From Stappia sp. (GTDB lineage: Bacteria > Pseudomonadota > Alphaproteobacteria > Rhizobiales > Stappiaceae), in NCBI RefSeq assembly GCF_040110915.1, contig NZ_CP157793.1:2802939-2866938 (forward strand): a stretch of 64,000 nt of DNA, in the 5' to 3' direction. The notes beneath the pieces are model-generated. The model was given only the letters and a program-made list of their open reading frames with translations. It ran no database searches and was not told the DNA's origin. Both the position numbers and the translations under genes were made by a program. Each line of letters opens with the position of its first letter. The stretch's first letter is position 1. Of the stretch, positions 39,783 to 52,358 are shown piece after piece.

Positions 39783-39983
39783 CCCGCTCCGCCCGAATCC
39801 ATCCGGCGGCGATCCGGCCCGGGCGTTGCCCGCGCGAAACGCTTGTGCCGAAACGGCGGCGATGGGGTTTCGCAGACCTCTCTTTTTCCCTATAAGGCGC
39901 GCTCAGCCGAACACTTCGACACGATGTCCTTCCCTCCCGCATCGCGCCGCTTGCGCGTGCGGGCGTATCCTCGCGAGCGACCC

Positions 39984-43298
<3,315 letters not shown>

Positions 43299-43529
43299 AA
43301 CGAAATCACCCCGGTCGGTCCGCCCGGCCGGGCATTGACATGTTTTCGCGTCTCCCCCGCGTCTCCCGGCCGTTCGCGTCGGGGCGCGGGGCCGGCCGTC
43401 CCGGGCCGGGCCACGTCGATCCAGGAGACGCCGGGACCGGTCGGTCCAGCACACGGCGCCTCGGGTTGCCGTTGCGCCGGAACGGGCACCAGAGGCGCCG
43501 GAAGACGCCAGAAGAAGGGTCGAGGACCT

Positions 43530-44003
43530 ATGGAAAAAGTTCCGATGACGAGCGCTGGCTACGCCATGCTGGAAAAGGAGCTGAAGCAGCGGACGTCGGA
43601 AGAGCGTCCGCGCATCATTGCGGCGATCGCGGAAGCGCGCGCCCATGGCGACCTTTCGGAAAACGCGGAGTATCACGCGGCCAAGGAGCAGCAGAGCCTG
43701 AACGAGGGCCGCATCTCGGAGCTCGAGGACAAGCTCGGCCGCGCCGAGGTGATCGACGTCACCAAGCTGTCCGGCGACACCGTGAAGTTCGGCGCGAAGG
43801 TCAAGCTCGTCGACGAGGACACCGAGGAAGAGAAGACCTACACCATCGTCGGCGACGTGGAAGCCGACGTGAAGGCGGGCCGCATCTCGATCTCCTCGCC
43901 CATCGCCCGCGCGCTGATCGGCAAGGCCGTCGGCGACAGCGTCGAGGTCACCGCCCCCGGCGGGGCGCGCGCCTATGAGATCATCGAGGTGGTCTTCGGC
44001 TGA
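43530..44003 (+). CDS. greA: Transcription elongation factor GreA
   Basis: A 157-residue factor that inserts its coiled coil into the RNA polymerase secondary channel and stimulates cleavage of backtracked transcripts. The coiled-coil tip acidic residues are in [18 protein letters not shown] (about residues 37-54), and the C-terminal FKBP-like domain ends in [12 protein letters not shown] at 43530 follows GAGG. It is downstream of carB by 231 bases, a frequent order in Hyphomicrobiales. Confidence 0.97.
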   Translation: MEKVPMTSAGYAMLEKELKQRTSEERPRIIAAIAEARAHGDLSENAEYHAAKEQQSLNEGRISELEDKLGRAEVIDVTKLSGDTVKFGAKVKLVDEDTEEEKTYTIVGDVEADVKAGRISISSPIARALIGKAVGDSVEVTAPGGARAYEIIEVVFG

Positions 44004-44370
44004 GGCCGAGGGGCCGGCGCAAAAGCCTGCGCGGCATGCGATCGCCGGAGCCGACGATCGCCTTGCACAAAGAGCATCCTTGCAGACAACAACAATAAGG
44101 GCGGCGCCGGTTCGGCCCCGCCCTTTGCTGTACGGTTCCTGCATGTCCGGGACGCGTCTTGCACCCCGTCGCTGGCGGAGACATTCCGCGGACGAAGACG
44201 CTGGAGCCTTGCCCCAAGCGGCGGCGCCGCTCGCGGGATCAGCCGATCCCACGGCGCGGCCGAGTTGCACGAGCGCCCAATTGCGCAAACCCACCCACCT
44301 TCGCGGCCGATCAGATCGGTAGAGGGGGCCCCGGCCATGCCATCCACCGGAGCGCTTTGGCAGCCCCGCC
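44004..44370. other. greA-lrp convergent region
   Basis: Contains the greA terminator hairpin at 44097-44126; the remaining 240 bases up to the lrp stop hold no gene that I can support. Confidence 0.55.
44097..44126 (+). terminator. Probable greA terminator
   Basis: Stem AAGGGCGG (44097-44104) with CCGCCCTT (44118-44125). The 13 bases between can extend the helix through GCCG and CGGC. The T-run is short (three T). Confidence 0.65.
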
Positions 44371-44847
44371 CTACTCCACCCGCTCGATGGGCACCACCGG
44401 GGCGTTCTTGGTCTGGCGGATGGTCAGCGCGGTGCGCACGCTGTCGACGTTGGGGGCGGCGGTCAGGTCGCGGATGATGAAGTTCTGGAAGGTCTGCAGG
44501 TCCGGCACGACGCATTTCAGCAGGAAGTCCACCTCGCCGGAGAGCATGTAGGATTCGCGCACCTCCGACCAGCCGGTGATCCGGTCCTCGAAGGCGTTGA
44601 GGTCGGCCTCGGTCTGGCTGTGCAGCCCGACCATGGCGAAGGCGGTGACATCGTAGCCGAGCTGCTTTTCGTCCAGGAGCGTGCGGTAGCCCCTGATCAG
44701 CCCCGCCTCCTCCAGCGCGCGCACGCGGCGCAGGCACGGCGGCGCGGAAATGCCGACGCGCCGCGCCAGCTCCACATTGGTGATGCGTCCGTCGTCCTGC
44801 AGCTCTTTCAGGATGTGCCAATCAATCGCGTCGAGGCGGATTTTCAC
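44371..44847 (-). CDS. Lrp/AsnC-family regulator
   Basis: A 158-residue Lrp-type regulator: HTH IDWHILKELQDDGRITNVELARRVGISAPPCLRRVRALE near the start and a C-terminal RAM domain with GLHSQTEADLNAFEDRI and SGEVDFLLKCVV. It probably responds to an amino acid. The GTG at 44847 is chosen because GAAGGAGACCAGA lies immediately upstream at good spacing; the upstream ATG at 44916 would add an unrelated arginine/cysteine-rich tail. It is divergent from the ELM1-family gene. Confidence 0.9.
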   Translation of the reverse strand: MKIRLDAIDWHILKELQDDGRITNVELARRVGISAPPCLRRVRALEEAGLIRGYRTLLDEKQLGYDVTAFAMVGLHSQTEADLNAFEDRITGWSEVRESYMLSGEVDFLLKCVVPDLQTFQNFIIRDLTAAPNVDSVRTALTIRQTKNAPVVPIERVE

Positions 44848-45023
44848 TCTGGTCTCCTTCGCACATCGCTGGCACGTAAGCGCATATCGCCGGCATACGG
44901 CCCGCGCGGGCCACACCCCGCGGGCCAGGCCGGTCGCCCGGCACCCGCGCGCCGGGCACCTGCCGTTCGGGTAGGCACTTATGATTTTTTGCGCAAACCT
45001 GCAATACTATAACAACGGGCGTC

Positions 45024-46046
45024 ATGAACGGGAAACATCACGAAAGCGAACGGGCTGTGGACGACGCACGGATCTGGATCGTGAGCGACGGCAAGGCGGG
45101 CGACGAAACCCAGTGTATCGGTGTCGCCGAGGCGCTGGAGCGCGCCTATGAGATCCGCCGCGTGGCGCCCCGCGCGCCCTGGAGCTGGCTCATGCCCTAC
45201 GGCCCTGTGGACCCGCGCGATGCGCCCCACCGGCCGACGAGCCCGATTCGCCCGCCCTTTCCCGAGATCGCCATCGCCTCGGGCCGGCGCGCGGTCGCCT
45301 ATCTGCGGGCGATCAAGGAGGCGAGCGGCGGGCGCACCTTCACGGTGTTTCTCAAGGACCCGCGCATCGGCACCAGGGCCGCCGACCTGATCTGGGTCGC
45401 CGAACACGATGACCTGCGCGGCGAGAACGTCGTGGTGACGGCCACCGGGCCGCATCGCTTCTCGGCCGAGCGCATCGCGGCGGCCCGCGCCGCGCCATTG
45501 CCCGGGATCGCAGGCCTGCCGCATCCGCGCGTCGCGGTGCTCGTCGGCGGCGACAGCCGGCACTACCGTTTCAACGATCTCGACGTCTCCGGTTTCGTGG
45601 ACGGGCTGAAACGGCTCGACGCCGCCGGCGCGCATTTCATGATCACCGGTTCGCGGCGCACGCCGGTGCCGCTGCACGACGCGCTTCGGGCCTTTACCGC
45701 GATGCCGGGGCACCTGATGTGGGACGGGACGGGCGAAAACCCGCTCCTGCAGTATCTCGCCAATGCCGATGCGGTGGTCGCCACCGCCGATTCGGCCAAC
45801 ATGATCGGCGAGGCGCTGGCCACCGGGCGCGCCATCCATGTTTTCCACCCTTCGGGCGGCCATCGGAAATTTGATCTGTTTCTGGCCGCGCTCGGCGAGA
45901 TCGGGGCGGTCCACCCCTTCCCTGGACCGCTGAAAACGACTACCTACGAGCCAATCGACTCCACGCCCCGGATCGCCGCCGCGATCCGCTGGCACCATGC
46001 CCGGCATCGCGCGGCCCTCGGTGACGCACCGCACGCGCCCGCCTGA
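45024..46046 (+). CDS. ELM1/GtrOC1-family protein (mitochondrial fission ELM1 family)
   Basis: A 340-residue protein of the PF06258 family, widespread in Alphaproteobacteria and named after plant ELM1. The N-terminal [21 protein letters not shown] and the central [14 protein letters not shown] resemble a glycosyltransferase-B-like fold, and the C-terminal half has [24 protein letters not shown]. Function in bacteria is not established; a surface glycan role has been suggested for relatives. Together with trxB 44 bases downstream it probably forms an operon. Confidence 0.88.
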   Translation: MNGKHHESERAVDDARIWIVSDGKAGDETQCIGVAEALERAYEIRRVAPRAPWSWLMPYGPVDPRDAPHRPTSPIRPPFPEIAIASGRRAVAYLRAIKEASGGRTFTVFLKDPRIGTRAADLIWVAEHDDLRGENVVVTATGPHRFSAERIAAARAAPLPGIAGLPHPRVAVLVGGDSRHYRFNDLDVSGFVDGLKRLDAAGAHFMITGSRRTPVPLHDALRAFTAMPGHLMWDGTGENPLLQYLANADAVVATADSANMIGEALATGRAIHVFHPSGGHRKFDLFLAALGEIGAVHPFPGPLKTTTYEPIDSTPRIAAAIRWHHARHRAALGDAPHAPA

Positions 46047-46090
46047 TCGCCCTCACCCGCTCGCCACGTATCCTCCCAGGGAGACACTCC

Positions 46091-47056
46091 ATGGCCGAAC
46101 AGCACCACAAGCTCCTGATCGTCGGCTCCGGTCCCGCCGGCTACACCGCCGCCGTCTATGCCGCGCGCGCCATGCTCGAGCCCGCCCTCGTGACCGGCAT
46201 CCAGCCCGGCGGCCAGCTCACCATCACCACCGATGTGGAGAACTACCCCGGCTTCGCCGACCCCATCCAGGGCCCCTGGCTGATGGAGGAAATGCGCAAG
46301 CAGGCGGAAAACGTCGGCACCGCGCTGATCTACGACACGATCCTCGAAGCCGACCTGTCGACACGGCCCTTCCGTCTCGTCGGCGACAGCGGCACCACCT
46401 ACACCTGCGACGCGCTGGTGATCGCCACCGGCGCGCAGGCCAAGTGGCTCGGCCTGCCGAGCGAGGAGGCCTTCATGGGCGCCGGCGTCTCGGCCTGCGC
46501 GACCTGCGACGGCTTCTTCTACCGGGGCAAGGAGGTGATCGTGGTCGGCGGCGGCAACACCGCCGTGGAGGAAGCGCTCTATCTCTCCAACCTCGCGTCC
46601 AAGGTCACCGTGGTGCACCGCCGCGACGAATTCCGCGCGGAAAAGATCCTGCAGGACCGGCTGTTCAAGTCGGACAAGATCGAGGTCGTGTGGGATAGCG
46701 TGGTGGAGGAAGTGCTCGGCGGCGGCGTGCCGAAGACGGTGACCGGCGCCCGCATCAGGAACGTCAAGACCGGCGAGACGCGCGATCTGGCGGCCGACGG
46801 CTTCTTCGTCGCCATCGGCCACGCACCGGCCGTGGAGCTGTTCAAGGATCAGGTGAAGATGAAGCCGTCCGGCTACATCTGGACCGCGCCCGACAGCACG
46901 CAGACCTCGATCCCCGGCGTCTATGCCGCCGGAGACGTGACCGACGAGGTCTACCGCCAGGCCGTGACGGCGGCGGGCATGGGCTGCATGGCGGCGCTCG
47001 AGGCGGAGCGTTTCCTCGCCGAGCAGGACGTTGCCGGCGCAGCAGCCGCCGAATAA
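46091..47056 (+). CDS. trxB: Thioredoxin reductase
   Basis: A 321-residue FAD/NADPH enzyme that reduces thioredoxin. FAD motif [17 protein letters not shown] (residues 11-27), active-site disulfide C136-C139 in [16 protein letters not shown] motif [13 protein letters not shown], and C-terminal FAD contact [26 protein letters not shown] at 46091 follows GGGAGACAC. A LysR-family gene follows 46 bases downstream on the same strand, a conserved alphaproteobacterial pair. Confidence 0.97.
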   Translation: MAEQHHKLLIVGSGPAGYTAAVYAARAMLEPALVTGIQPGGQLTITTDVENYPGFADPIQGPWLMEEMRKQAENVGTALIYDTILEADLSTRPFRLVGDSGTTYTCDALVIATGAQAKWLGLPSEEAFMGAGVSACATCDGFFYRGKEVIVVGGGNTAVEEALYLSNLASKVTVVHRRDEFRAEKILQDRLFKSDKIEVVWDSVVEEVLGGGVPKTVTGARIRNVKTGETRDLAADGFFVAIGHAPAVELFKDQVKMKPSGYIWTAPDSTQTSIPGVYAAGDVTDEVYRQAVTAAGMGCMAALEAERFLAEQDVAGAAAAE

Positions 47057-47102
47057 CCTCATAGACCCGAAGCCCGACCGAAGACCGCGAGGCCAGATCA
47101 CC

Positions 47103-47999
47103 GTGCCGTTGGACTGGGACAAACTGCGCATCTTTCATGCGGCTGCGCAGGCCGGCAGCTTCACCCATGCGGGCGAGATGCTGAACATGAGCCAGTCGGC
47201 GGTGAGCCGGCAGGTGAGCGCGCTGGAACACGACCTCAAGGTGCCGCTGTTCCACCGCCACGCGCGCGGCCTGTTGCTGACCGAGCAGGGCGAGGTGCTC
47301 TATCGCACCGCCCGCGAGGTGTTCATGAAGCTGGAGGCGGCGCAGACGCGGCTGACCGACAGCCGCGAGAAGCCGAGCGGGGCGCTGCGCGTGACCACCA
47401 CCGTGGGGCTCGGCTCCACCTGGCTCACCCAGCGGCTGAACGAATTCGTCGACATGTATCCGGAGATGGAGCTGCGCCTCATCTTCGCCGACGACGAACT
47501 GGACCTCAGCATGCGCGAGGCGGACGTGGCGATCCGCCTGCGCCAGCCGACCCAGCCGGACCTGATCCAGCGCAAGCTGTTCACGGTGCACTTCCACCTG
47601 TTCGCCGCGCCCGCCTACATCCAGCGCTTCGGCGCGCCGGCCTCGATCGACGATCTGGACGGTCACCGCATCATCACCTTCGGCGAGCACGCGCCCTCCT
47701 ACCTGCGCGACATGAACTGGCTGGAGACGGCCGGCCTGCCGGCGGGCCAGCACCGCAGGTGCGTGCTGCGCATAAACAACGTCGTGGCGATCCGCCGCGC
47801 GGTGCAGCGCGGCATCGGCATCGCGCTGCTGCCCGACTACATCAACGAGGAGGGCTCGGGCCTGGTGCAACTGCTGCCCGAGGCGGCGGTGCCGAGCTTC
47901 GACACCTATTTCGTCTATCCCTCGGAACTCAGGAACACCGCCCGCGTCATGGCCTTCCGCGACTTCCTGTTCTCCAAGGCCGAACGCTGGACGTTCTGA
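47103..47999 (+). CDS. LysR-family regulator linked to trxB
   Basis: A 298-residue LysR protein: winged helix WDKLRIFHAAAQAGSFTHAGEML with SQSAVSRQVSALEHDLKVPLF, then a substrate-binding domain. The GTG at 47103 is preferred because relatives begin with a short P(L/I)DWDKLRIFH segment and GAGG lies upstream; a TTG at 47031 would overlap trxB. No OxyR-like cysteine pair is present. The conserved position after trxB suggests a link to redox or thiol control, but targets are unknown. Confidence 0.88.
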   Translation: MPLDWDKLRIFHAAAQAGSFTHAGEMLNMSQSAVSRQVSALEHDLKVPLFHRHARGLLLTEQGEVLYRTAREVFMKLEAAQTRLTDSREKPSGALRVTTTVGLGSTWLTQRLNEFVDMYPEMELRLIFADDELDLSMREADVAIRLRQPTQPDLIQRKLFTVHFHLFAAPAYIQRFGAPASIDDLDGHRIITFGEHAPSYLRDMNWLETAGLPAGQHRRCVLRINNVVAIRRAVQRGIGIALLPDYINEEGSGLVQLLPEAAVPSFDTYFVYPSELRNTARVMAFRDFLFSKAERWTF

Positions 48000-48016
48000 C
48001 GCCCCCACGGCGCGGG

Positions 48017-48064
48017 CCAGAGAGCGTGCCAGAGAGCGTGCCAAGGAGTTTACCAGGGAGTTTG
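48017..48064. repeat. Four-copy 12-bp tandem repeat after lysR
   Basis: CCAGAGAGCGTG occurs twice exactly (48017-48028, 48029-48040), followed by two diverged copies CCAAGGAGTTTA and CCAGGGAGTTTG. It begins 17 bases after the lysR stop codon. Confidence 0.9.
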
Positions 48065-48306
48065 CCAAGCGTACCGCAGTTCCCCGGCCCCCCACAGACA
48101 ACAGCCGGACCGGACCCGTCGTGCCGCGACAGCGGCACGGCGGGTCCGTCTTGGCCTTCGCCTTTGCTCGGATCCTGAGCAAAACGCCCGCGTTTCAGGC
48201 AACAACCGCCCATCTGCAATGCACCGCACAATCGGGATCTGCGCATTCTGACAAGGCCCTTGGCCAGCTACCCGCTAAATGCATATCTGCATTGCGAGAC
48301 TGCTTC

Positions 48307-48335
48307 TTGATTAAGCGCGTTGTGCACTGCATATA
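48307..48335 (+). promoter_or_regulatory. Promoter of the anti-SD small RNA
   Basis: TTGATT (48307-48312) and CATATA (48330-48335) separated by 17 bases make a good sigma-70 promoter. Transcription would begin near 48342. Confidence 0.75.
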
Positions 48336-48341
48336 AGCAAC

Positions 48342-48478
48342 AGGCTGTTGGTCTGCTTCGTCGCTTCCTCCTCCCAGCGACGTGTGATGCGACCAGCTGT
48401 TCCCCTCTGGAAGGTGATTGCGCCACGCAAGTGGCAAAATCAAATAACTGCCGGGCCTCATGGCCCGGCATTTTTTTT
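48342..48478 (+). ncRNA. Small RNA with CCUCCUCCC anti-Shine-Dalgarno loop (alpha-r14/suhB-like)
   Basis: A transcription unit of about 137 bases with no reading frame. Hairpin 1: stem CGTCGCT (48359-48365) with AGCGACG (48376-48382) presents TCCTCCTCCC in the loop, complementary to ribosome-binding sites. It is enclosed by TGGTC (48349-48353) with GACCA (48391-48395). A second hairpin GCCAC-GCAA-GTGGC lies at 48422-48435, and a strong terminator ends the unit. The loop motif and layout resemble the alphaproteobacterial suhB (alpha-r14) family; CcsR-type RNAs share the motif. It would act as a trans-acting, probably Hfq-linked, translational repressor. Confidence 0.72.
48449..48478 (+). terminator. 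Rho-independent terminator of the small RNA
   Basis: Perfect 9-bp stem TGCCGGGCC (48449-48457) with GGCCCGGCA (48462-48470), loop TCAT, then eight T residues. Confidence 0.93.
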
Positions 48479-48546
48479 GCCCGCACGCTTGCGCCCTGCC
48501 CGCCCCGCGGAAATGCTTCAAGGCAGTCGTTGCAAGGGGAGACGGC

Positions 48547-49419
48547 GTGGAGCGCAACAGGCTGCATCATCTGGGCTGGCTCGGCGGCATCGAGGTCTTC
48601 GAGGCCCGCTTCGACACGCACCGCTTTCCCCGCCACGCCCATGAGGGATTCGCCATCGGCGCCATTCTGGACGGCGTGGGCGGCTACACCTGCCGCGGCG
48701 AACGCAAGGTGCTGCCACCCGGCCGGCTGTCGCTGATGAACCCGGAAGAGCCGCACACCGGCGAGGCGCTCGACGGGTCCCTGCGCTACGTGATGGTCTA
48801 TGCCGATGAGCCCGCCGTGCGCCGTACCCTCGATCTGCGGAGCCTGCCCGGCTTCGCGGAGGTGACGCCGGCGGATGACGGGCGGGTTCTGGGACGTGCC
48901 CTGACCCGGCTCGCCGCGCGTCTCGGCACGGCCCACACGCCGAGAACGGACGCCCAAGCGGATCCGCTGGCGATCGAGGAGGCCGTGCAGGCCGTGCTGT
49001 CGCTGGCCTTCGCCCTGCACGGCAGGGCGCGGCTGCGCCCGCCCGGCCGCGAGCCGTCTGCCGTGCGGCGGGTGCGCGCCGCCATCGAGGCGCATGCGCC
49101 CGGCGATCCGCCCCTGTCGCTGGCCTCCCTGGCAGGCCTTGTGTCGCTGCACCCCAACTATCTGATGCGGGTCTTCACCCGGACCTGTGGCCTGTCGCCC
49201 TACGCCTGGCACATCCGCCATCGCGTGCAACGCGCCAAGGCGGCGATGCTCGACGGCGCTCCCATCGCCGAGGCCGCGCAGATGGCCGGCTTCTGCGATC
49301 AAGCCCATCTGACCCGGCAGTTTCGCCGCCAGTACGGAGCGACGCCCGGCCGTCTCGTCGCCCACGGCCCGCGCATCGGCGTTGACCGGGATCGCTCCTG
49401 CAAGGCCGGCGGGGGTTAG
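48547..49419 (+). CDS. AraC-family regulator with AraC-like cupin N-terminus
   Basis: A 290-residue regulator: an N-terminal cupin (ARFDTHRFPRHAHEGFAIGAILDG, then PPGRLSLMNPEEPHTGE) and a C-terminal AraC HTH pair (LASLAGLVSLHPNYLMRVFTRTCG and IAEAAQMAGFCDQAHLTRQFRRQYG). The GTG at 48547 is chosen because GGGGAGACGGC precedes it; the ATG at 48460 lies within the small-RNA terminator and is rejected. Such cupin AraC proteins often control neighbouring exporters; here the next gene is a DUF2000 protein 75 bases downstream. Confidence 0.9.
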   Translation: MERNRLHHLGWLGGIEVFEARFDTHRFPRHAHEGFAIGAILDGVGGYTCRGERKVLPPGRLSLMNPEEPHTGEALDGSLRYVMVYADEPAVRRTLDLRSLPGFAEVTPADDGRVLGRALTRLAARLGTAHTPRTDAQADPLAIEEAVQAVLSLAFALHGRARLRPPGREPSAVRRVRAAIEAHAPGDPPLSLASLAGLVSLHPNYLMRVFTRTCGLSPYAWHIRHRVQRAKAAMLDGAPIAEAAQMAGFCDQAHLTRQFRRQYGATPGRLVAHGPRIGVDRDRSCKAGGG

Positions 49420-49494
49420 GATCGTTCAAGACCGCCCGGAAGGCAGCCCGCTAGAACCGCTCCGACGCCACTCGACGCGAAGGAGCATTCGTCC

Positions 49495-49896
49495 ATGCCG
49501 CACAAGGCCGTTATCGTCGTGTCCGACGCCCTGCCGACCGGCCTGAAGGCCAATGTCGCGGCCGTCCTTTCCATGGCCTTCGGCAAGGCCCATCCCGATC
49601 TCGTCGGCCCGGACGTGACCTGCGCGGATGGGGAAACATTCGCCGGGATCGTCGCCATTCCGCTGCCGATCCTTTGCGCCCCGGCCGAGGCGCTGCGGGA
49701 TCTCGATGCGGCGGCCGAGGCCCTGCCCTATCGCGCGGCCTATACCGACGCCGCGCTCAAGACGCGCAGCTACGACGACTACGCCCGCCTCCTTGCCGCG
49801 GCCCCCCGCGATGCCCAGCCGGTGCACGGACTGCTGTTCTACGGGCCGCGCAAGGCCATCGACCGCATCGCCGGCCGTCTGCCGCTGTTGCGCTGA
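49495..49896 (+). CDS. DUF2000 family protein
   Basis: A 133-residue protein matching DUF2000 (PF09391), a peptidyl-tRNA-hydrolase-like fold of unknown function. It begins with HKAVIVVSDALPTGLKANVAAVLSMAFG and ends in HGLLFYGPRKAIDRIAGRLPLL. ATG at 49495 follows AAGGAG. It lies 75 bases after the AraC-family gene and may be its target or simply co-transcribed. Confidence 0.87.
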   Translation: MPHKAVIVVSDALPTGLKANVAAVLSMAFGKAHPDLVGPDVTCADGETFAGIVAIPLPILCAPAEALRDLDAAAEALPYRAAYTDAALKTRSYDDYARLLAAAPRDAQPVHGLLFYGPRKAIDRIAGRLPLLR

Positions 49897-49922
49897 CCGC
49901 CTTTGCCCCCGGCACGCAACGC

Positions 49923-49954
49923 AAAAGCCCGGCGCATCGCGGCGCCGGGCTTTT
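49923..49954. terminator. Bidirectional terminator between DUF2000 gene and msrP
   Basis: Thirteen-pair stem AAAAGCCCGGCGC (49923-49935) with GCGCCGGGCTTTT (49942-49954) and a 6-base loop. It serves the two converging genes. Confidence 0.93.
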
Positions 49955-49991
49955 CATTCCGATGGCATATGTCGCCGGGCGCGCATCCCGC

Positions 49992-50960
49992 TCACATGAA
50001 CAGCCGTTCGCCGTCCATGCCGGTGTAGAGATCGGCGACCTGGTCGCCGTAGCCGTTGAAGAGCCGTGTCGGCACGCGCTCGTCGGAGCCGAGCAGCCGC
50101 TCGGTCGCCTGGCTCCAGCGCGGATGCGGCACCTCCGGGTTCACATTGGCCCAAAACCCGTATTCCGACGCCTGAACCTCTTCCCAGAAGCTCACCGGGC
50201 GCTCGGCGGTGAAGGAGAAGCGCACGATCGACTTGATCGACTTGAAGCCGTATTTCCACGGCACCGCGAGGCGGAGCGGCGCACCGAACTGCCTGGCCGC
50301 CGGCTTGCCGTAGACGCCGGTTACCAGGAAGGCGAGTTCGTTGGTGGCCTCCGCCAGCGTCAGCCCCTCCACATAGGGCCAGGGGTACCAGCGCGCACGC
50401 TGTCCGCTCGCCGTGTCAGGATCGAGAAAGGTCTCCATCCGCACGTATTTCGCATCCGTCGTCGGGCTGGCGAGCCGGACGAGATCGGCGAAGGGAAAAC
50501 CCGTCCACGGCACGGTCATGGCCCAGGCCTCGACGCAGCGCAGCCGGTAGACACGCTCTTCCAGCGAGACCTTCTTCAAAAGGTCGTCGATGCCGATGGT
50601 CTGCGGATTGTCGCAAAGCCCGTCGATGACGATCTCCCACGGGCGGATCTGCAAGGCCTGCGCCGCGCGCGCGATCTGCTTGTGGGAGCCGAACTCGTAG
50701 AAATTGTTGTAGGTGGAGCTGACCGTTTCCGGCGTGATCGCGCGCTCCACCGTGAAGGCCTCGTTGCGCGGCGCCGGATAGAGGCCGGCGCTCGGATCGC
50801 TCTCGGCCCGCGCCGGCGACGGCATCAACCCGCCGCCAAGCCCGATCGCGGCGCCCGCGCCGAGCCCGGCCAGGATCTGGCGGCGGTTGAGAAACACCTC
50901 TTCCGGCGTCACGGCGCTCTCGGGCAGGGCCCAGGAGGGGCGCTTGCGGATGGTCGGCAT
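49992..50960 (-). CDS. msrP: Protein-methionine-sulfoxide reductase, molybdopterin subunit MsrP (YedY)
   Basis: A periplasmic molybdoenzyme of 322 residues that repairs oxidised methionines. A twin-arginine signal (LNRRQILAGLGAGAAIGLG, RR at 26-27) directs Tat export. The molybdenum ligand cysteine is C142 in YRLRCVEAWAMTVPW. LAVPWKYGFKSIKSI and NGYGDQVADLYTG near the end are typical. The ATG at 50960 follows GAAGGAGAG. The heme partner gene msrQ is not next to it in this window. Confidence 0.95.
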   Translation of the reverse strand: MPTIRKRPSWALPESAVTPEEVFLNRRQILAGLGAGAAIGLGGGLMPSPARAESDPSAGLYPAPRNEAFTVERAITPETVSSTYNNFYEFGSHKQIARAAQALQIRPWEIVIDGLCDNPQTIGIDDLLKKVSLEERVYRLRCVEAWAMTVPWTGFPFADLVRLASPTTDAKYVRMETFLDPDTASGQRARWYPWPYVEGLTLAEATNELAFLVTGVYGKPAARQFGAPLRLAVPWKYGFKSIKSIVRFSFTAERPVSFWEEVQASEYGFWANVNPEVPHPRWSQATERLLGSDERVPTRLFNGYGDQVADLYTGMDGERLFM

Positions 50961-51083
50961 GGGCCGTCTCTCCTTCGGTTCGGTCACTCGCGTCCCCGTG
51001 TCATGCCGGGCGCGGGGAACACGCGCAAATCACTGTGCGGTGAGCCGCGCACGGCTTTCCCGCTTGGTCTGTCAGACCATCCT

Positions 51084-52220
51084 TCAGGGCGCTGCGATGC
51101 GGTACAGCGCCCCGTCGGGCTCGTCGGTCGAAAACCACAGGCTGCCGTCGGGCGCATTCCTGAGCGTGCGGATGCGGCCGTAGTCGCCCTGCAGCATCTG
51201 TTCCTCGCCGACCACCTTGCCGTCGCGCACCTCCAGACGCGAGATCAGCCGGTCCTTGAGCGCGCCGACGAAGAGATCGCCGCGCCAGGCGGGGATCGCG
51301 TCACCCGCGTAGAAGGTCATGCCGGAGGGCGCGATGGAGGGATCCCAGTAGTGCACCGGCTGCTCATAGCCTTCGGCGGCCGTGCCGATGCCGATCTTGC
51401 CGCCCGAATACTGCCGCCCGTAGGAGATCACCGGCCAGCCGTAGTTGAGCCCGGCCTGCGGCACGTTGATCTCGTCGCCGCCGCGCGCGCCGTGTTCCAC
51501 GGTCCACAGGACGCCGGTCGCCGGATCGATGGCCGCGCCTTGAATGTTGCGGTGCCCGGTGGACCAGATCTCCGGCAGGCCGTCGCCTCCATTCGCGAAA
51601 GGATTGTCGGCCGGCGCCGTGCCGTCGCGCGCCACGCGCAACACCTTGCCGGCATGGTCGCGCGGATCCTGCGCCCGGTCCGGGTCGCCCCGGTCGCCGG
51701 TGGTGACGAAGACCGTGCCGTCGGGCGCCGGCACGACGCGCGATCCGAAGTGCCGTCCGCCCCCCGTCCGCCGGTCCATGCGGGCGATCACCGTGACATC
51801 CTCAAGCCGCGCCGCGCCGCCCTCCTTGACGAAGCGCGCATGCGCGGCCGTGGTGCCGGCGCCGCTGCGCCCGGGTTCGGAATAGGTGAGAAAGACGCGC
51901 CCCGTCGTCGCGAAGTCGGGATCGACGACCAGATCGAGCAGTCCGCCCTGACCCGAGGCCCGCACCTCCGGCACGCCGGCAACCTCGATGCGCTCGCGCC
52001 CGTCCGGCGTCACCCACCACATGCGCCCGCCGACCTCATTGACCAGCACCGAGCCGTCGGGCAGGAAATCGAAGCCCCAGGGGAAGGAGAGATCCGCCAC
52101 CGTGCGCGTGACCGAGACCCGCGCCTCGTCCGTGGCATGCACCGTCTGGGTGAAGGCCATCTCCGTGGACAGGCCGTAGAGCAGCGCCGCGGCCGAAATC
52201 GCCAATATCCGTGAACGCAC
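51084..52220 (-). CDS. PQQ-dependent aldose sugar dehydrogenase-like protein (YliI family)
   Basis: A 378-residue exported six-bladed beta-propeller. A signal peptide ends near residue 24, then come WGFDFLPDGSVLVNEVGGRMWWV, GGLLDLVVDPDFATTGRVFLTYS, a GGGRHFGSRVV motif with the active-site histidine, and the typical NPFANGGDGLPEIWSTGHRN and LNYGWPVISYG. It is expected to oxidise soluble sugars or alcohols in the periplasm with PQQ. The GTG at 52220 follows GGGAGGTGA, a strong ribosome-binding site. Confidence 0.92.
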   Translation of the reverse strand: MRSRILAISAAALLYGLSTEMAFTQTVHATDEARVSVTRTVADLSFPWGFDFLPDGSVLVNEVGGRMWWVTPDGRERIEVAGVPEVRASGQGGLLDLVVDPDFATTGRVFLTYSEPGRSGAGTTAAHARFVKEGGAARLEDVTVIARMDRRTGGGRHFGSRVVPAPDGTVFVTTGDRGDPDRAQDPRDHAGKVLRVARDGTAPADNPFANGGDGLPEIWSTGHRNIQGAAIDPATGVLWTVEHGARGGDEINVPQAGLNYGWPVISYGRQYSGGKIGIGTAAEGYEQPVHYWDPSIAPSGMTFYAGDAIPAWRGDLFVGALKDRLISRLEVRDGKVVGEEQMLQGDYGRIRTLRNAPDGSLWFSTDEPDGALYRIAAP

Positions 52221-52358
52221 GTGTCACCTCCCTGCGCGAACGCCCCTCACATCCCCACGCAGGTTTAGGTAGGGGCGCGCGGGGCGGTTTCCAGAGGGCG
52301 CGCGGGAGGTTCGGCCGGCAAGGCCGGAGCGCGCCCCGGCCCTGCCGTCGTCATGGCG

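Larger units (their letters stand above)
48000..48546. other. lysR-araC intergenic region
   Basis: Contains the 12-bp tandem repeat (48017-48064) and the small RNA unit (48307-48478). The 240 bases between them hold no gene I can support. They include several GCATAT/TGCAAT-type short inverted motifs near 48215-48335. Confidence 0.6.

Noticed and set aside
48460-48546. An ATG at 48460 as start of the AraC-family gene
   Set aside because: It falls within the terminator of the small RNA; the GTG at 48547 has a proper GGGGAG site and matches the family start.
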